A stretch of DNA of 64,000 nt from an uncultured Paracoccaceae bacterium (GCA_951812305.1 CATOSB010000001.1:496001-560000); one strand, 5' to 3'; shown: positions 1 to 9,103, counted from the stretch's first letter. Made by a program: numbers and translations. The notes: generated by a model from the sequence alone, not told the origin.

Positions 1-2
1 AG

Positions 3-233
3 AAAAATGGCGGATTGCCGCACACAACAATTGTGGCCGTTACAGCCCACGCGATGGCCGGCGATGACGAGGTGATTTTAGCCGCAGGGCTAGACCACTA
101 TTTGACCAAACCGTTGAAGAAAGCAGCGATGTTTGACCGCATACGCCAAGAAATCCCGGATGGGGCCGAAGCTGTATTTCCCGATGACGCAGAACCCCGG
201 GTTACTACTAAATCACAAACATCGGTGGCATAG
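3..233 (+). CDS. C-terminal end of a response-regulator receiver domain (partial, 5-prime cut by window edge)
   Basis: The frame is open from base 3 and ends at a stop at 231-233. The visible residues match the second half of a CheY-like receiver: a hydrophobic strand ending in VAVTAHA (the conserved Thr/Ser switch region), an acidic DDE turn, a GLDHYLTKP motif with the invariant Lys-Pro, and the last helix. A tail of about 25 residues rich in Asp, Glu and Thr follows, so the receiver is at the very C-terminus. This arrangement is usual for hybrid histidine kinases, but the upstream part is outside the window, so a stand-alone regulator cannot be excluded. Confidence 0.85.
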   Translation, partial: KNGGLPHTTIVAVTAHAMAGDDEVILAAGLDHYLTKPLKKAAMFDRIRQEIPDGAEAVFPDDAEPRVTTKSQTSVA

Positions 234-240
234 TCTGGTC

Positions 241-708
241 ATGGATACGAAACGAGGGTTCAAACCACGGGCGCTAGGCGAGATTGCAATTCGCTGTGCC
301 GACATGCCTGCAATGGTAGGTTTCTACGAGAACGTAATCGGTCTGGAACGCCTAACCGGCGACCACAACAGCGGGATCGTATTTTTCAAAATCGCAGAGG
401 GATTTGGTGGGCATACGTCCATTCTGGCCCTGTTTCGGTATGACGATGGCCGCCCCGATCTGCATCCTCGCGGAGAATCTGCACCTGAAACCGGCGCGCG
501 TTCTTCATTGCATCATATTGCATTGTCGCTGCCCACAGACGAACAAGACGCTGTGATGGAGTGGTATGACAGCCTCGGCTTGGAGTACCGCGTTCAGGTA
601 TTTGACTGGATCGGCTGGCGGGGGATTTTCACCACCGATCCCGAAGGAAATACGGTCGAGCTCGTTGCCTACGATCCGCAATTCCTTGCAAACGGCGAAC
701 AAATTTAA
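241..708 (+). CDS. VOC-fold (glyoxalase/bleomycin-resistance type) protein
   Basis: This is a 155-residue protein of the vicinal-oxygen-chelate superfamily. Two beta-alpha-beta-beta-beta modules can be followed: module one starts at EIAIRCADMPAMVGFYENVIGL, module two at HHIALSLPTDEQDAVMEWYDSLGL and closes with DPEGNTVELV, the usual C-terminal metal-ligand Glu strand. The superfamily includes glyoxalases, extradiol dioxygenases and fosfomycin enzymes; the substrate cannot be told from sequence. I chose ATG 241, because longer readings would run into the preceding receiver gene. The stop overlaps the convergent recQ stop by four bases, so the two genes share their 3-prime ends. Confidence 0.8.
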   Translation: MDTKRGFKPRALGEIAIRCADMPAMVGFYENVIGLERLTGDHNSGIVFFKIAEGFGGHTSILALFRYDDGRPDLHPRGESAPETGARSSLHHIALSLPTDEQDAVMEWYDSLGLEYRVQVFDWIGWRGIFTTDPEGNTVELVAYDPQFLANGEQI

Positions 709-2741
709 CTGTCTTCCAGCACCGAAAGAAACGCGGCACCGAATCGTTCGGCATGACGTTCACCCAAAAGTTTGGACAGTTGCTCTTCGCTGGGTCTATG
801 CAACCGTGCAACCTTTGCAAGCTGGCTGGCTGTACAGCGCATTGGCTTGCCCGAACCGTCACCTCGGGAAAGATCGTTTTGCGCGGCGAGCAATCGGTCA
901 TAGACAGAACCGGCGGATCGCCCGGACAATTGCTGTCGCGCCGGGTGCTGCTGCGCAACTGGTTCACCCACAATCACCGCTAAGAAATCCTGACCGAACT
1001 GAGAAAGCTTTTTAGCTCCAACGCCACTGATTCCAGCCATCTGATCCATCGTTACCGGTCGCGTTTCCGCCATCTCAATAAGTGTGCGGTCGTTGAAAAT
1101 GATGTAAGCCGGAACGCGCGCTGCCTCTGCAAATTCGCGTCGCTTTGCCTTCAGCGCAGCCAGAAGCGGCGCGTTTTCCTCGCTGACAAGAGCCTTTGCC
1201 GCCGGTTTCGATGTCGCCTTTGCAATTGTATCGCGGCGCAATTCGATCTTTGCCTCTCCTCGCAACAAGGGACGCGCCGCCTCCGTCATGCGCAGCGCGC
1301 CGTGTCGAGTTGGATCGGGACGGGCAAGGTCACGACCCATCATTTGGCGAAACACCGCTTGCCATTCGCCGCGAGACAGGTTCTTTCCGACGCCATAGGT
1401 CGGCAGCAAGTCGTGCCGCCAGTTTTTGATCTTTTCGTTCGCAGATCCGCGCAGAATGTCGATCAAATGTCCTGCACCAAACCGCTCCTCGGTGCGCAGC
1501 ATTGCTGACAATGCCTTTCTTACCGCTTCGGTTCCGTCAAAGACATCGACTGGGTTGTCGCAGAGGTCGCAATTCCCGCACGGATCTGCATCCTCCCCAA
1601 AATACTCCAGCAATGCCATTCGGCGACAGCGAAGTGCTTCTGCCAATCCCATCAACGCGTTTAATCTGCCATGGTCTGCGCCTCGCCGATCATCCGGTGC
1701 AAGGCTTTCGTCAATCTGACTGCGCCTTAGGCGAATGTCTTCGGCACCATACAACGTCAGCGTCTCTGCGGGCGCGCCATCGCGCCCCGCGCGCCCGATT
1801 TCCTGATAATATGCTTCGATTGATTTCGGCAGATCGGCATGTGCGACCCAGCGGATATCCGGTTTGTCGATGCCCATACCGAAAGCAACCGTGGCGACAA
1901 CAATCAAACCATCCTCACGCTGAAACCGGGATTCAACGATGCGGCGACCCTCGGCCTCCATGCCACCGTGGTAGTGGCAGGCCGCGAAACCAGCTTCGCG
2001 CAGTGCCGTGGCCAGTGTTTCAGTCTTGGCACGCGTCGCGCAATAAACGATGCCCGACTGACCAGGCCGCGCAGCGACAAAGTTCAGGATCTGACGACGC
2101 GGTTGATCCTTGGTGGCAAAGGCAAGATGGATATTTGGTCGGTCAAATCCGTGCAGAAATATTTCCGGCGTTGTGCCTTCAAACAACCGCGCGACAATCT
2201 CATCCCGGGTTTCTGCATCCGCTGTGGCCGTGAATGCAGCGAGTGGTACGCCGAGCGCGCGCCGCAAGTCACCAATTCGCAAATAGTCGGGCCGAAAATC
2301 ATGGCCCCATTGGCTGACGCAATGGGCCTCATCCACGGCAATTAGCCCGACACCAATGCGTCGCAAAAGGTTAAGGGTTCCACCAGACGCCAAACGCTCG
2401 GGCGCCATATAAAGCAACTTGAGGCGCCCGGCCTCAAGCGCCTCAAAAACCTCATCCGTTTCTTCCTGCGTATTGCCCGATGTCAATGCGCCCGCCTCTA
2501 CGCCAGCGGCACGCAACGCACGAACTTGGTCCCGCATCAACGCAATGAGCGGGGAGATAACAACAGTCACGCCTTCGAGGCAAAGCGCCGGTAATTGAAA
2601 ACAAAGCGACTTTCCGCCGCCGGTCGGCATTATCGCCAGGACGTTGTTTCCATCGACAACGGCGTCCACAATTTCGGCCTGACCTGGCCGAAATGAGTCG
2701 AAACCAAAAACAGAGTCCAGAAGTTCCTGCGCGCGGTTCAT
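705..2741 (-). CDS. recQ: ATP-dependent DNA helicase RecQ
   Basis: This is a superfamily 2 3-prime-to-5-prime DNA helicase acting in recombination and stalled-fork repair. The protein of about 678 residues shows the full RecQ order: Walker A PTGGGKS near residue 40, the DEAH box with the aromatic loop (VDEAHCVSQWGHDFRPDY) near 137-153, helicase C motifs including ATVAFGMGIDKPDIR and QEIGRAGRDG, the zinc-binding RQC cysteines (CRR, then CGNCDLC), a winged helix, and a C-terminal HRDC domain (LRREFAEAARVPAYIIF-like stretch then MAGISGVGAKKL). Start is ATG 2741; an in-frame GTG at 2747 is an alternative and neither has a strong ribosome site. Length is normal for a one-HRDC RecQ. Confidence 0.96.
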   Translation of the reverse strand: MNRAQELLDSVFGFDSFRPGQAEIVDAVVDGNNVLAIMPTGGGKSLCFQLPALCLEGVTVVISPLIALMRDQVRALRAAGVEAGALTSGNTQEETDEVFEALEAGRLKLLYMAPERLASGGTLNLLRRIGVGLIAVDEAHCVSQWGHDFRPDYLRIGDLRRALGVPLAAFTATADAETRDEIVARLFEGTTPEIFLHGFDRPNIHLAFATKDQPRRQILNFVAARPGQSGIVYCATRAKTETLATALREAGFAACHYHGGMEAEGRRIVESRFQREDGLIVVATVAFGMGIDKPDIRWVAHADLPKSIEAYYQEIGRAGRDGAPAETLTLYGAEDIRLRRSQIDESLAPDDRRGADHGRLNALMGLAEALRCRRMALLEYFGEDADPCGNCDLCDNPVDVFDGTEAVRKALSAMLRTEERFGAGHLIDILRGSANEKIKNWRHDLLPTYGVGKNLSRGEWQAVFRQMMGRDLARPDPTRHGALRMTEAARPLLRGEAKIELRRDTIAKATSKPAAKALVSEENAPLLAALKAKRREFAEAARVPAYIIFNDRTLIEMAETRPVTMDQMAGISGVGAKKLSQFGQDFLAVIVGEPVAQQHPARQQLSGRSAGSVYDRLLAAQNDLSRGDGSGKPMRCTASQLAKVARLHRPSEEQLSKLLGERHAERFGAAFLSVLEDS

Positions 2742-2814
2742 TTGCACCGAATTTTATTCAAACTGCTCGTTTAGGATGGACCTTGGCAGATGAAGATTCA
2801 GTGAACAAGCCCCG

Positions 2815-3105
2815 TCAGATCAAAGCGCGAACCAGATCGGGGATTAATATGTCACGGCAGATGATGATCAGGATAAACACGACCAGTGGCGCCAGATCCA
2901 ATGGTCTTGTGTCCGGCAGAAAACGGCGGACTGGTTGATAGATCGGCTCCAGCAATCGATTCAGCCCCATCCAGATTTGCGCGACCAGCGGTTGACGCAG
3001 GTTCAACACCTGAAAGTTGATCAGCCAGGACATGATAATGTGGACGATCATGATGAAGAACGCCACGTCCAGTAGTAAGCTGATAATTTTCAAAAGCGTG
3101 ATCAT
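2815..3105 (-). CDS. YggT-family membrane protein
   Basis: A 96-residue protein with two hydrophobic helices separated by a short loop carrying LLEPIYQPVRRFLPDTRPLDLAPLVVF, the hallmark of the YggT family (proline-rich P-x-R-R-x-L-P and D-x-x-P). Family members are small inner-membrane proteins; links to osmotic tolerance and cell-envelope or division functions are reported, but the biochemical role is not settled. The reading frame is open further upstream, but the extension is hydrophilic and unlike the family, so I start at ATG 3105. It lies 73 bases upstream of recQ on the same strand. Confidence 0.85.
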   Translation of the reverse strand: MITLLKIISLLLDVAFFIMIVHIIMSWLINFQVLNLRQPLVAQIWMGLNRLLEPIYQPVRRFLPDTRPLDLAPLVVFILIIICRDILIPDLVRALI

Positions 3106-3325
3106 GCGTGCCTCGTCAGATTTTGGTTTGATCACACCTAAGCGCAGATAACGCGCCTGACAAGTTGGACTGAAAGTCTCGAAATCGCTTTCCAGCACGG
3201 GCAATTGCCGGTTGTAGTTCGTGGCCGCGTCATGCGGCCATGCAAATTGGTGCTCTGCCGCAAGTCGCAGTTGCGCATTACTCAGCAACTCTGTCATATC
3301 CGGGACCAGACAAGGGATGAGGAAT

Positions 3326-4684
3326 ATGGCCGAGATCAGCGCAAGAAAGCGCGTCTGGGGCTGGATGATGTTCGACTGGGCAACCCAGCCGTTCTATACC
3401 CTGCTGCTGACGTTCATATTTGCCCCCTATTTCGGCGCGGTTGTTGCCGAGATGTACATGAACCGGGGCGTCGCGGAAGAACTGGCCGAGGCGCAGGCGC
3501 AATCGATGTGGGGGCTTGGCCTTACGGTCATCGGCCTTTTCATCGCCTTTACGGCGCCGGTTCTGGGCGCAATCGCGGATACGCGTGACCGTCGTATTCC
3601 GTGGATGATCTTGTTTTCGATTTTTTACGTGGTTGGAACTTACGCTCTCTGGTGGATGGTTCCGGACGCATCGAACATGGTCACGATGCTGTTTGCTTTC
3701 GGTATCGCAATGGTCGGTGCCGAATACATGCTTGTTTTCATAAATGCGCTTTTGCCATCGCTTGCGAGCCATGACGAAATGGGTGATCTTTCAGGGTCCG
3801 GATTTGCGCTGGGCTATGCAGGTGGGGTCCTGGCGCTAATTATCATGCTGTTGTTGTTCGCAGACAACGATAACGGCAAAACATTGATTGGGCTCGATCC
3901 GTTGCTGGACCTAAACGGCGCAGAGCGGGAAGGCACCAGGTCGGTCGGGCCGTTTGTAGCGATCTGGTTTTTGATCTTCATGGTCCCGTTTTTTGCCTGG
4001 GTGAAGGACAACAAGCCGCCGAACATCAAAGGAAACACCGCCGATGCGCTCTCCGGGCTGATGCGGTCAATCAGAAATGTCGTAAAACAACCCAGCCTGT
4101 TTGCCTATCTTGGCTCGTCTATGTTCTACCGCGACGCGCTAAACGCAATATACGGTTTTGGCGGGATATATGCCGCGACCGTGCTGGATTGGGAAATCAC
4201 CCAGATCGGCGTATTCGGCATCGTCGCCGCAATCAGCGCAACAATCTTTACCTGGGTTGGCGGCAAGGCGGACAAACGATTTGGGCCAAAACCCGTAATC
4301 ATTGGCAACGTCTGGCTGATGATCCTCGTGTGCACGATTATCGTGGGCATGACGCGAGAAAGCTTTTACGGCATTGCCCTGTCCGATGGGTCGAATCTGC
4401 CCGACATTACCATGTATGTTATCGGCTGTGTTATTGGTGGTGGTGGCGGCGCAATGCAGGGCGCCAGCCGCACGATGATGGCACGACATGCTGACCCCGA
4501 CCGACCGACAGAGGCATTCGGCCTTTATGCTTTTTCGGGCAAAGCAACTGCATTTCTGGCACCTGCGTTAATCACCATTTTCACGACGCTCACGCAAAGT
4601 ACGCGCTTAGGCCTCACGCCTGTGATCGGGCTCTTCATTATTGCGCTCATTCTGCTACGTTGGGTGCATCCGAAAGGCCAGTGA
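3326..4684 (+). CDS. MFS transporter, UMF1/Atg22-like
   Basis: This is a 452-residue membrane protein with about twelve hydrophobic segments. The N-terminus (WGWMMFDWATQPFYTLLLTFIFAPYF) and the segment TAPVLGAIADTRDRRIPW are typical of the UMF1 (Atg22-like) MFS family found in proteobacteria. The ending QGASRTMMARHADPDRPTEAFGLYAFSGKATAFLAP is the usual C-half signature. Substrate is unknown; yeast Atg22 exports amino acids from the vacuole, but this cannot be transferred with confidence. Start ATG 3326 follows a purine-rich AAGGGATGAGGA stretch; an in-frame ATG nine bases upstream is equally possible. Confidence 0.85.
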   Translation: MAEISARKRVWGWMMFDWATQPFYTLLLTFIFAPYFGAVVAEMYMNRGVAEELAEAQAQSMWGLGLTVIGLFIAFTAPVLGAIADTRDRRIPWMILFSIFYVVGTYALWWMVPDASNMVTMLFAFGIAMVGAEYMLVFINALLPSLASHDEMGDLSGSGFALGYAGGVLALIIMLLLFADNDNGKTLIGLDPLLDLNGAEREGTRSVGPFVAIWFLIFMVPFFAWVKDNKPPNIKGNTADALSGLMRSIRNVVKQPSLFAYLGSSMFYRDALNAIYGFGGIYAATVLDWEITQIGVFGIVAAISATIFTWVGGKADKRFGPKPVIIGNVWLMILVCTIIVGMTRESFYGIALSDGSNLPDITMYVIGCVIGGGGGAMQGASRTMMARHADPDRPTEAFGLYAFSGKATAFLAPALITIFTTLTQSTRLGLTPVIGLFIIALILLRWVHPKGQ

Positions 4685-4692
4685 GGCACAGT

Positions 4693-5634
4693 ATGCTCCG
4701 TATCCTGACAGCCAGTGCGCTTGTGCTGACAATCGCCGCCTGTGGCGGAAAGCGAGAGCACGTTCGCACCCAGACAAGCAAGGACGTGGTGCCGGCGTCG
4801 ACCGCTGATGTCCGTGCATCGGGAATTGACCCAACCACCTGGGCCAAAAAGCTTTTTGGCGCGATGAAGCTAGCCTCCGCCCAATCACCTGCGCCTTACG
4901 GCGGCTACGCGAAGGGTTGTATTGGTGGGGCAGAACAGCTTTCTGAAACCGGGCCAACCTGGCAAGCGATGCGGTTGTCCCGGAACCGCAATTGGGGTCA
5001 CCCGGAAACAATTGCCTATATCAAGCGACTTTCGGCCACGGCCGCGGCTCAACCGGGTTGGAACGGGCTTTACATCGGCGATATTTCGCAACCCCGCGGT
5101 GGCCCGATGCTGACCGGGCATCGAAGCCATCAGATCGGGCTGGACATCGATATCTGGATGCGTCCCGCCGACAACCTGGGTCTCAGCGCGACACAGCGCG
5201 AGAATATTTCCTCGATATCCATGCGTCGCGAACGTGGGGCGTTCACTAATTCGTCCTGGACCCGCGCGCATCACAACATCCTGAAAGCCGCCGCGAGCGA
5301 TCCAGCCGTGGCGCGAATATTTGTATTTCCTGGTGCCAAGGTGCAGATGTGCAAGGACGCAAAAGGCGACAGGTCATGGTTGCGCAAAATCCGTCCGTGG
5401 TGGGGACATCACTATCATTTCCACGTTCGCCTCAATTGTCCGAAGGGTGCGACGGGGTGCGTGAATCAAGCCGCGATCCCCGCCGGTGATGGCTGTGATG
5501 CGGCACAGAAATGGGTGAATGACATATTAAATCCACCGCCGCCGGACCCAAACGCGCCGCCGCCTAAACCGCGCCGTGAATACGTCATGTCTGATTTGCC
5601 ACGGCAATGCGTAAACGTACTTTCGTCGCGCTGA
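4693..5634 (+). CDS. mepA: Penicillin-insensitive murein endopeptidase MepA (lipoprotein)
   Basis: This protein of about 313 residues belongs to peptidase family M74 and cleaves the D-Ala-meso-diaminopimelate cross-links of peptidoglycan in the periplasm. It begins with a signal peptide ending in a lipobox (LTIAAC), suggesting an outer- or inner-membrane lipoprotein, whereas E. coli MepA is soluble. Metal-binding motifs are clear: [15 protein letters not shown] and, near the end, [13 protein letters not shown] (the H-x-H pair). The C-terminus is proline-rich ([18 protein letters not shown]). It starts nine bases after the MFS stop; GTG 4681 in the same frame is an alternative. The next gene starts inside its 3-prime end. 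Confidence 0.93.
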   Translation: MLRILTASALVLTIAACGGKREHVRTQTSKDVVPASTADVRASGIDPTTWAKKLFGAMKLASAQSPAPYGGYAKGCIGGAEQLSETGPTWQAMRLSRNRNWGHPETIAYIKRLSATAAAQPGWNGLYIGDISQPRGGPMLTGHRSHQIGLDIDIWMRPADNLGLSATQRENISSISMRRERGAFTNSSWTRAHHNILKAAASDPAVARIFVFPGAKVQMCKDAKGDRSWLRKIRPWWGHHYHFHVRLNCPKGATGCVNQAAIPAGDGCDAAQKWVNDILNPPPPDPNAPPPKPRREYVMSDLPRQCVNVLSSR

Positions 5635-6500
5635 TTGCTGCAGGCCTTGCCCTGCACAGTTTTTCCGGCGGTGCGACGCCAAGCAGCGATGCGGAATATA
5701 TCGGGACATTTGTGTGGGAATTGCCGGACGTAAATTTCGGCGGATTCTCGGGACTCGAGGTCACCGATGATGGACGACAATTCATAGCCATCACGGACAA
5801 AGGTCACATTGTTTCCGGTGGGTTTGTGCGCAGCGATGGAGTGATTGAAAAGGTCGAGGTCGGCGATTTGACCGAGCTTCTAGACACCGACGGCACAGCG
5901 CTGGACCGATTTGAGGGCGACAGTGAAGGTCTGGCGCTGCGTGCCGACGGGCGCCTTTTTGTCTCGTTTGAAGGTATCCACCGGCTTTGGACCTATCGTG
6001 ATCCCGGTTCGGAAGGCGCGTGGCTTGAAAGGCATCCCGACTTTCAGGAAATGCAGAGCAATTCGTCGCTTGAAGCTCTGGCGATCGACGATGCCGGTGC
6101 GCTTTATACTTTGCCGGAGAGATCCGGGAAACTCACCCGGCCATTCCCGGTTTACCGTTACGCCAAGGGAAAATGGAGTGTTCCATTTAAGATTCCGCGG
6201 CGAGGCGAATTTCTTCCCGTCGGGGCAGATTTCGGGCCGGACGGACAGCTGTATTTGCTTGAACGCGAATTCAATGGCATTTTTGGTTTTTCGAACCGGG
6301 TACGCAGTTTCTCAATAGTCGGCGGAAAGCTGAATTCTGAGCAAATCGTGATCGAAACTGGCTCTGGAAAACACGATAATCTGGAAGGGATTGCTGTCTG
6401 GCGCGATAACTCAGACAACATCCGGATAACCATGATTTCAGATGACAACTTTCGGACATTTCAGCGTACTGAAATAGTGGAATACCGCCTAAAGCAATAG
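5607..6500 (+). CDS. Phytase-like esterase family protein, exported
   Basis: A 297-residue protein with an N-terminal signal peptide ([23 protein letters not shown]) and a body of repeating beta blades: [75 protein letters not shown]. This pattern of S/LEGLA blades is the esterase-like domain related to phytase beta-propellers (PF13449 type). The actual substrate is unknown. The ATG lies 28 bases before the end of mepA in another frame, so the two genes overlap and are probably translationally coupled. Ends with stop at 6498-6500. Confidence 0.85.
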   Translation: MRKRTFVALIAAGLALHSFSGGATPSSDAEYIGTFVWELPDVNFGGFSGLEVTDDGRQFIAITDKGHIVSGGFVRSDGVIEKVEVGDLTELLDTDGTALDRFEGDSEGLALRADGRLFVSFEGIHRLWTYRDPGSEGAWLERHPDFQEMQSNSSLEALAIDDAGALYTLPERSGKLTRPFPVYRYAKGKWSVPFKIPRRGEFLPVGADFGPDGQLYLLEREFNGIFGFSNRVRSFSIVGGKLNSEQIVIETGSGKHDNLEGIAVWRDNSDNIRITMISDDNFRTFQRTEIVEYRLKQ

Positions 6501-6586
6501 CTTGCACCGGGCTGCGTATGGCGGTATTGCGCTGCGTCCGCCGTCGGGACCAAGTCTCCGCAACCTTGTAAAAACGGATCAAAAAC

Positions 6587-7222
6587 ATGTCCCGCCTTCT
6601 TCCCGGCGTCATCGCGATGGCTGCAATTGTCGTCCTTTCAAACATCCTCGTACAATTCTTTGTCGGCGACTGGCTGACATGGGGGGCATTTACTTATCCA
6701 TTCGCATTTCTTGTGACCGATCTGATGAACCGTGCTTATGGCGCTAACGCCGCGCGTCGCGTGGTGTTAGCGGGTTTCATTGTGGGGATCATTTGTTCGC
6801 TGATTGGCACGCAAGTGATGGTTGAACTGGCCCCGGATTTCTCTGCGCCAGCCGTCACTTTGCGTATCGCGCTCGGCTCGGCGACGGCGTTTCTGATCGC
6901 GCAACTTATTGATGTCGCTGTCTTTGACCGCCTTCGCGACGGGCGCTGGTGGCGGGCGCCGCTGGTGTCGACATTGGTGGGGTCGACGATTGATACGGCG
7001 CTGTTTTTCTTCATTGCGTTTTCCACAACCGCTGGTTCGATACTTGGGTTTGACCACAATTCTGATTTCTTCAACGAAGTCGTGTCAACGCCGTTTGGCA
7101 CCGATTTGACCCGCTGGATCGGGACTGCGGGCGTGGATTGGTGCGTGAAAATCGGGATCGCGCTGATCGCGCTTGTTCCATTTCGGATCATCGCGACAAA
7201 AATGATGGCACGGGTAGTATAA
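6587..7222 (+). CDS. Queuosine-precursor transporter (VUT/YhhQ family)
   Basis: A 211-residue, six-helix membrane protein. The signature TWGAFTYPFAFLVTDLMNRAYGANAARRVVLAGF near residues 28-65 is diagnostic of the VUT (YhhQ) family, which imports queuosine precursors such as preQ0/preQ1 for tRNA anticodon modification. RDGRWWRAPLVSTLVGSTIDTALFF is the second conserved block. Its stop (7220-7222) is four bases from a TTGAC-type box that has been hit by the following IS element, so the gene is intact but now borders the IS. Confidence 0.88.
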   Translation: MSRLLPGVIAMAAIVVLSNILVQFFVGDWLTWGAFTYPFAFLVTDLMNRAYGANAARRVVLAGFIVGIICSLIGTQVMVELAPDFSAPAVTLRIALGSATAFLIAQLIDVAVFDRLRDGRWWRAPLVSTLVGSTIDTALFFFIAFSTTAGSILGFDHNSDFFNEVVSTPFGTDLTRWIGTAGVDWCVKIGIALIALVPFRIIATKMMARVV

Positions 7223-7233
7223 AAAGTTTTGAC

Positions 7234-8832
7234 GTAACTCCCAAGCACCCTGTCCGATAGGGTTGCGGGGTTTTGTTCCGTCAGAGCCGTGCGATGATCT
7301 GAGGTGGTGACAGGGTCAGGATTTCCAGGATGTTGAACCGGTGTTTTCTGGCCGTCGAGATGACGGACCTGATGTCGGCGAAGACCCGCGCGCCCTCGAG
7401 GGTGCGGAAGGTGCCCGAGATTTTCATGCGCAGCTTCATCATGCGCAGGTCCTGTTCGGCCTGATTGTTTGTGAATGGGACCGCGAAGTCGGCGATGAAT
7501 CGCAAAACGTCATCGCGGTAGTCACGCAGGCGGAGGAGCAGGTTGTGGCCTGGCCGCCTGGCTTTTCGGCCGCGGGTGCCGGGGCTTTTGGCCAGCGGGG
7601 GCCGGCGTTCGTGGAAGGCGAGCCCCTTGGCGAGGATCGCCATGTATCTGGTGACGATACCCTGGCGAACCAGTTCCGGGAGTTCGGTCTCGCCTTGATC
7701 CTGAGCCGCGCATCTGAGCTGATTGGCGCTATGAAGCACTGCGCTCATCTCCGTCGCCCAAGGCTCTTTTTCGATCTCTTCGATGGCCTTGAGTTCGCGC
7801 AAGTGATGCGCCCCGCAGAGGGCGTGGGCGTCCACTCCGCTCATATGGGCGTAGTAGGGTTTCCAGTGATCATGAATGATCGTCCCGCCGGTCAGGAAGG
7901 TTGGAACAGCACCGCGTTTGGCGCTGATGCGGTAATGGGTGAAGGCGGTATCGCAGATCGTGTGCAGCCAGTGCAGCTTGCCGGCAACACGAAGTCCGGT
8001 CTCGTCCAGATGCCGAACGCCGCCTTCGGCAAGCCGGGCGAGAATGTGTTCAACCACGACACCCATCTTATTTGCCGCGCCGCGCGTCCAGTTGGTCACG
8101 CTGGCCGCGCACAAGCTGGTGGCCCCAAACAGGTCGCGCATAAGCTGGCAGACCCGATCCTCGGGTATCAGCTGCTGAACATTGCAATAGACCGCCACTG
8201 CCCGCATGCGCGTGCCATATTGCACATGCGCGGCCACGCCATCGGGAAAGCCAGCCGTCGTCGTGGCTCGACAATGGTCGCAACAATAAACCGCCGCCTG
8301 ATGCTCGGTGACCTCCAGGCGTGGCGCAGGCAAGTCGAACACCTGACGCTTCTCGATCCCTTTCACCATCTCCGCCGTCAGGGCGCTCTGACAGGCGCTG
8401 CAATGCGTCGCCTCATGCCGTTCGACAAAGTCGGGTGTTGACGTCTGGCGCAGGGTGTCGCCCCGGTGGCCAACTTGGCCGCCACTTTTCTTTCCGGATT
8501 TGCCACGCAGGCTGCGCGGGGCTGGCTTCTTCAGGCCATCACTTGAAGGGGGCTTGCTGCTATTGCTGCTGTTCTTGGCCAACTGTCGGCGCAGGTCCGT
8601 GATCTCTTCCGCCATGCTCGCCAACGCAGCTTCAAGCTCAGCGATCCGACGCAGAGCCGTGGCGAGAAGTTGTTCAAGGGCGGCAACCTGATCCATCCCA
8701 CCACTGATTCAGAGAAATCAACCCGGCGCCACAGAATTCAGACAAGAAAGAAAAAACACGCGCAAAATGGCAAATTCGACTCACCATAAAACTGACAATA
8801 ACACTCAAACGTGGGGGGTGCTTGGGAGTTAC
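7234..8832 (-). mobile_element. IS66-type single-gene insertion sequence, copy 1 (1599 bp)
   Basis: The element has inverted ends GTAACTCCCAAGCACC at 7234 and its complement ending at 8832, and is flanked by a perfect 8-bp direct repeat GTTTTGAC (7226-7233 and 8833-8840), the target-duplication length known for IS66. It carries one transposase gene only, with no tnpA or tnpB, like the ISBst12 subgroup. An almost identical second copy lies at 49821-51421. The target sits within a TTGACA hexamer; because of the duplication, the right-hand side regains an intact TTGACA at 8836-8841. Confidence 0.95.
7281..8696 (-). CDS. IS66-family transposase (TnpC type), copy 1
   Basis: A 471-residue DDE transposase. 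Order of parts: N-terminal leucine-zipper coiled coil (about residues 1-40), the low-complexity KNSSNSSKPPSSDG linker typical of IS66 TnpC, a zinc-finger-like CSACQ...CCDHC segment, the catalytic core with HLDETGLRVAGKLHWLHT and CGAHHLRELKAIEE, and the FTNNQAEQDLRMMKLRMKISG ending where the catalytic Glu lies. It is full-length and uninterrupted. It differs from the second copy by one residue in the block LAFHERRPPLAKS (Arg here, Gln there). Confidence 0.95.
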   Translation of the reverse strand: MDQVAALEQLLATALRRIAELEAALASMAEEITDLRRQLAKNSSNSSKPPSSDGLKKPAPRSLRGKSGKKSGGQVGHRGDTLRQTSTPDFVERHEATHCSACQSALTAEMVKGIEKRQVFDLPAPRLEVTEHQAAVYCCDHCRATTTAGFPDGVAAHVQYGTRMRAVAVYCNVQQLIPEDRVCQLMRDLFGATSLCAASVTNWTRGAANKMGVVVEHILARLAEGGVRHLDETGLRVAGKLHWLHTICDTAFTHYRISAKRGAVPTFLTGGTIIHDHWKPYYAHMSGVDAHALCGAHHLRELKAIEEIEKEPWATEMSAVLHSANQLRCAAQDQGETELPELVRQGIVTRYMAILAKGLAFHERRPPLAKSPGTRGRKARRPGHNLLLRLRDYRDDVLRFIADFAVPFTNNQAEQDLRMMKLRMKISGTFRTLEGARVFADIRSVISTARKHRFNILEILTLSPPQIIARL

Positions 8833-8883
8833 GTTTTGACAAACGCAAAATCTGTGTCAGGCTGTGGATAACAGCAACCATTG

Positions 8884-8955
8884 AAAGGAGGTGATCCAGT
8901 GTCGAGAGTGATGTTGGAGAAAGGTGTCGGAACAGTCGGAGGTTTGACCGCCTAA
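8884..8955 (+). CDS. 18-codon leader-type reading frame with a full-length anti-SD match
   Basis: A GTG at 8899 opens an 18-residue frame (VSRVMLEKGVGTVGGLTA) closed by TAA at 8953. It is preceded at 8884-8897 by AAAGGAGGTGATCC, which is complementary to the entire conserved 3-prime tail of 16S rRNA; the spacing from AGGAGG to GTG is seven bases. The span given includes this ribosome site. No family is recognised. Together with the strong terminator at 9025-9060, this looks like a short stand-alone transcript (sRNA, leader peptide or ribosome-sequestering RNA). I infer translation from the ribosome site alone; the peptide may have no role of its own. Confidence 0.45.
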   Translation, partial: KGGDPVSRVMLEKGVGTVGGLTA

Positions 8956-9024
8956 GGGCAGACCCAAGGGTAAATTACCACCCGATTGGACAAGGTTCCT
9001 AACCGAACCATCTCCGGGAAACTC

Positions 9025-9060
9025 GAAAGGGCCGCACCGAATGGAGCGGCCCTTTTCGTT
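9025..9060 (+). terminator. Rho-independent terminator after the short leader unit
   Basis: A perfect 10-bp inverted repeat AAAGGGCCGC (9026-9035) and GCGGCCCTTT (9046-9055) with a 10-base loop, followed by TCGTTT. It ends the small unit starting at about 8850 and separates it from arfB, whose start lies 49 bases further on. Confidence 0.8.
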
Positions 9061-9103
9061 TGACTGTATCACGTCAGTATTGCGTCGGTATAACGTCGGT
9101 ATC

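Noticed and set aside
2815..3297. Longer start for the YggT protein at 3297
   Set aside because: The additional 64 residues are hydrophilic and not part of the family; ATG 3105 gives the normal length.
7341..8441. Long plus-strand open frame of 366 codons opposite the IS66-type transposase (repeated at 49928-51028)
   Set aside because: It is antisense to a clear transposase gene, lacks a recognisable domain and ribosome site, and its openness is explained by GC-rich codon bias of the sense gene.
8884..8898. Possible fragment of a 16S rRNA gene because of the AAAGGAGGTGATCCA match
   Set aside because: The match is confined to the anti-SD tail; the adjacent bases do not continue into the 16S sequence, and a start codon follows at the right spacing.
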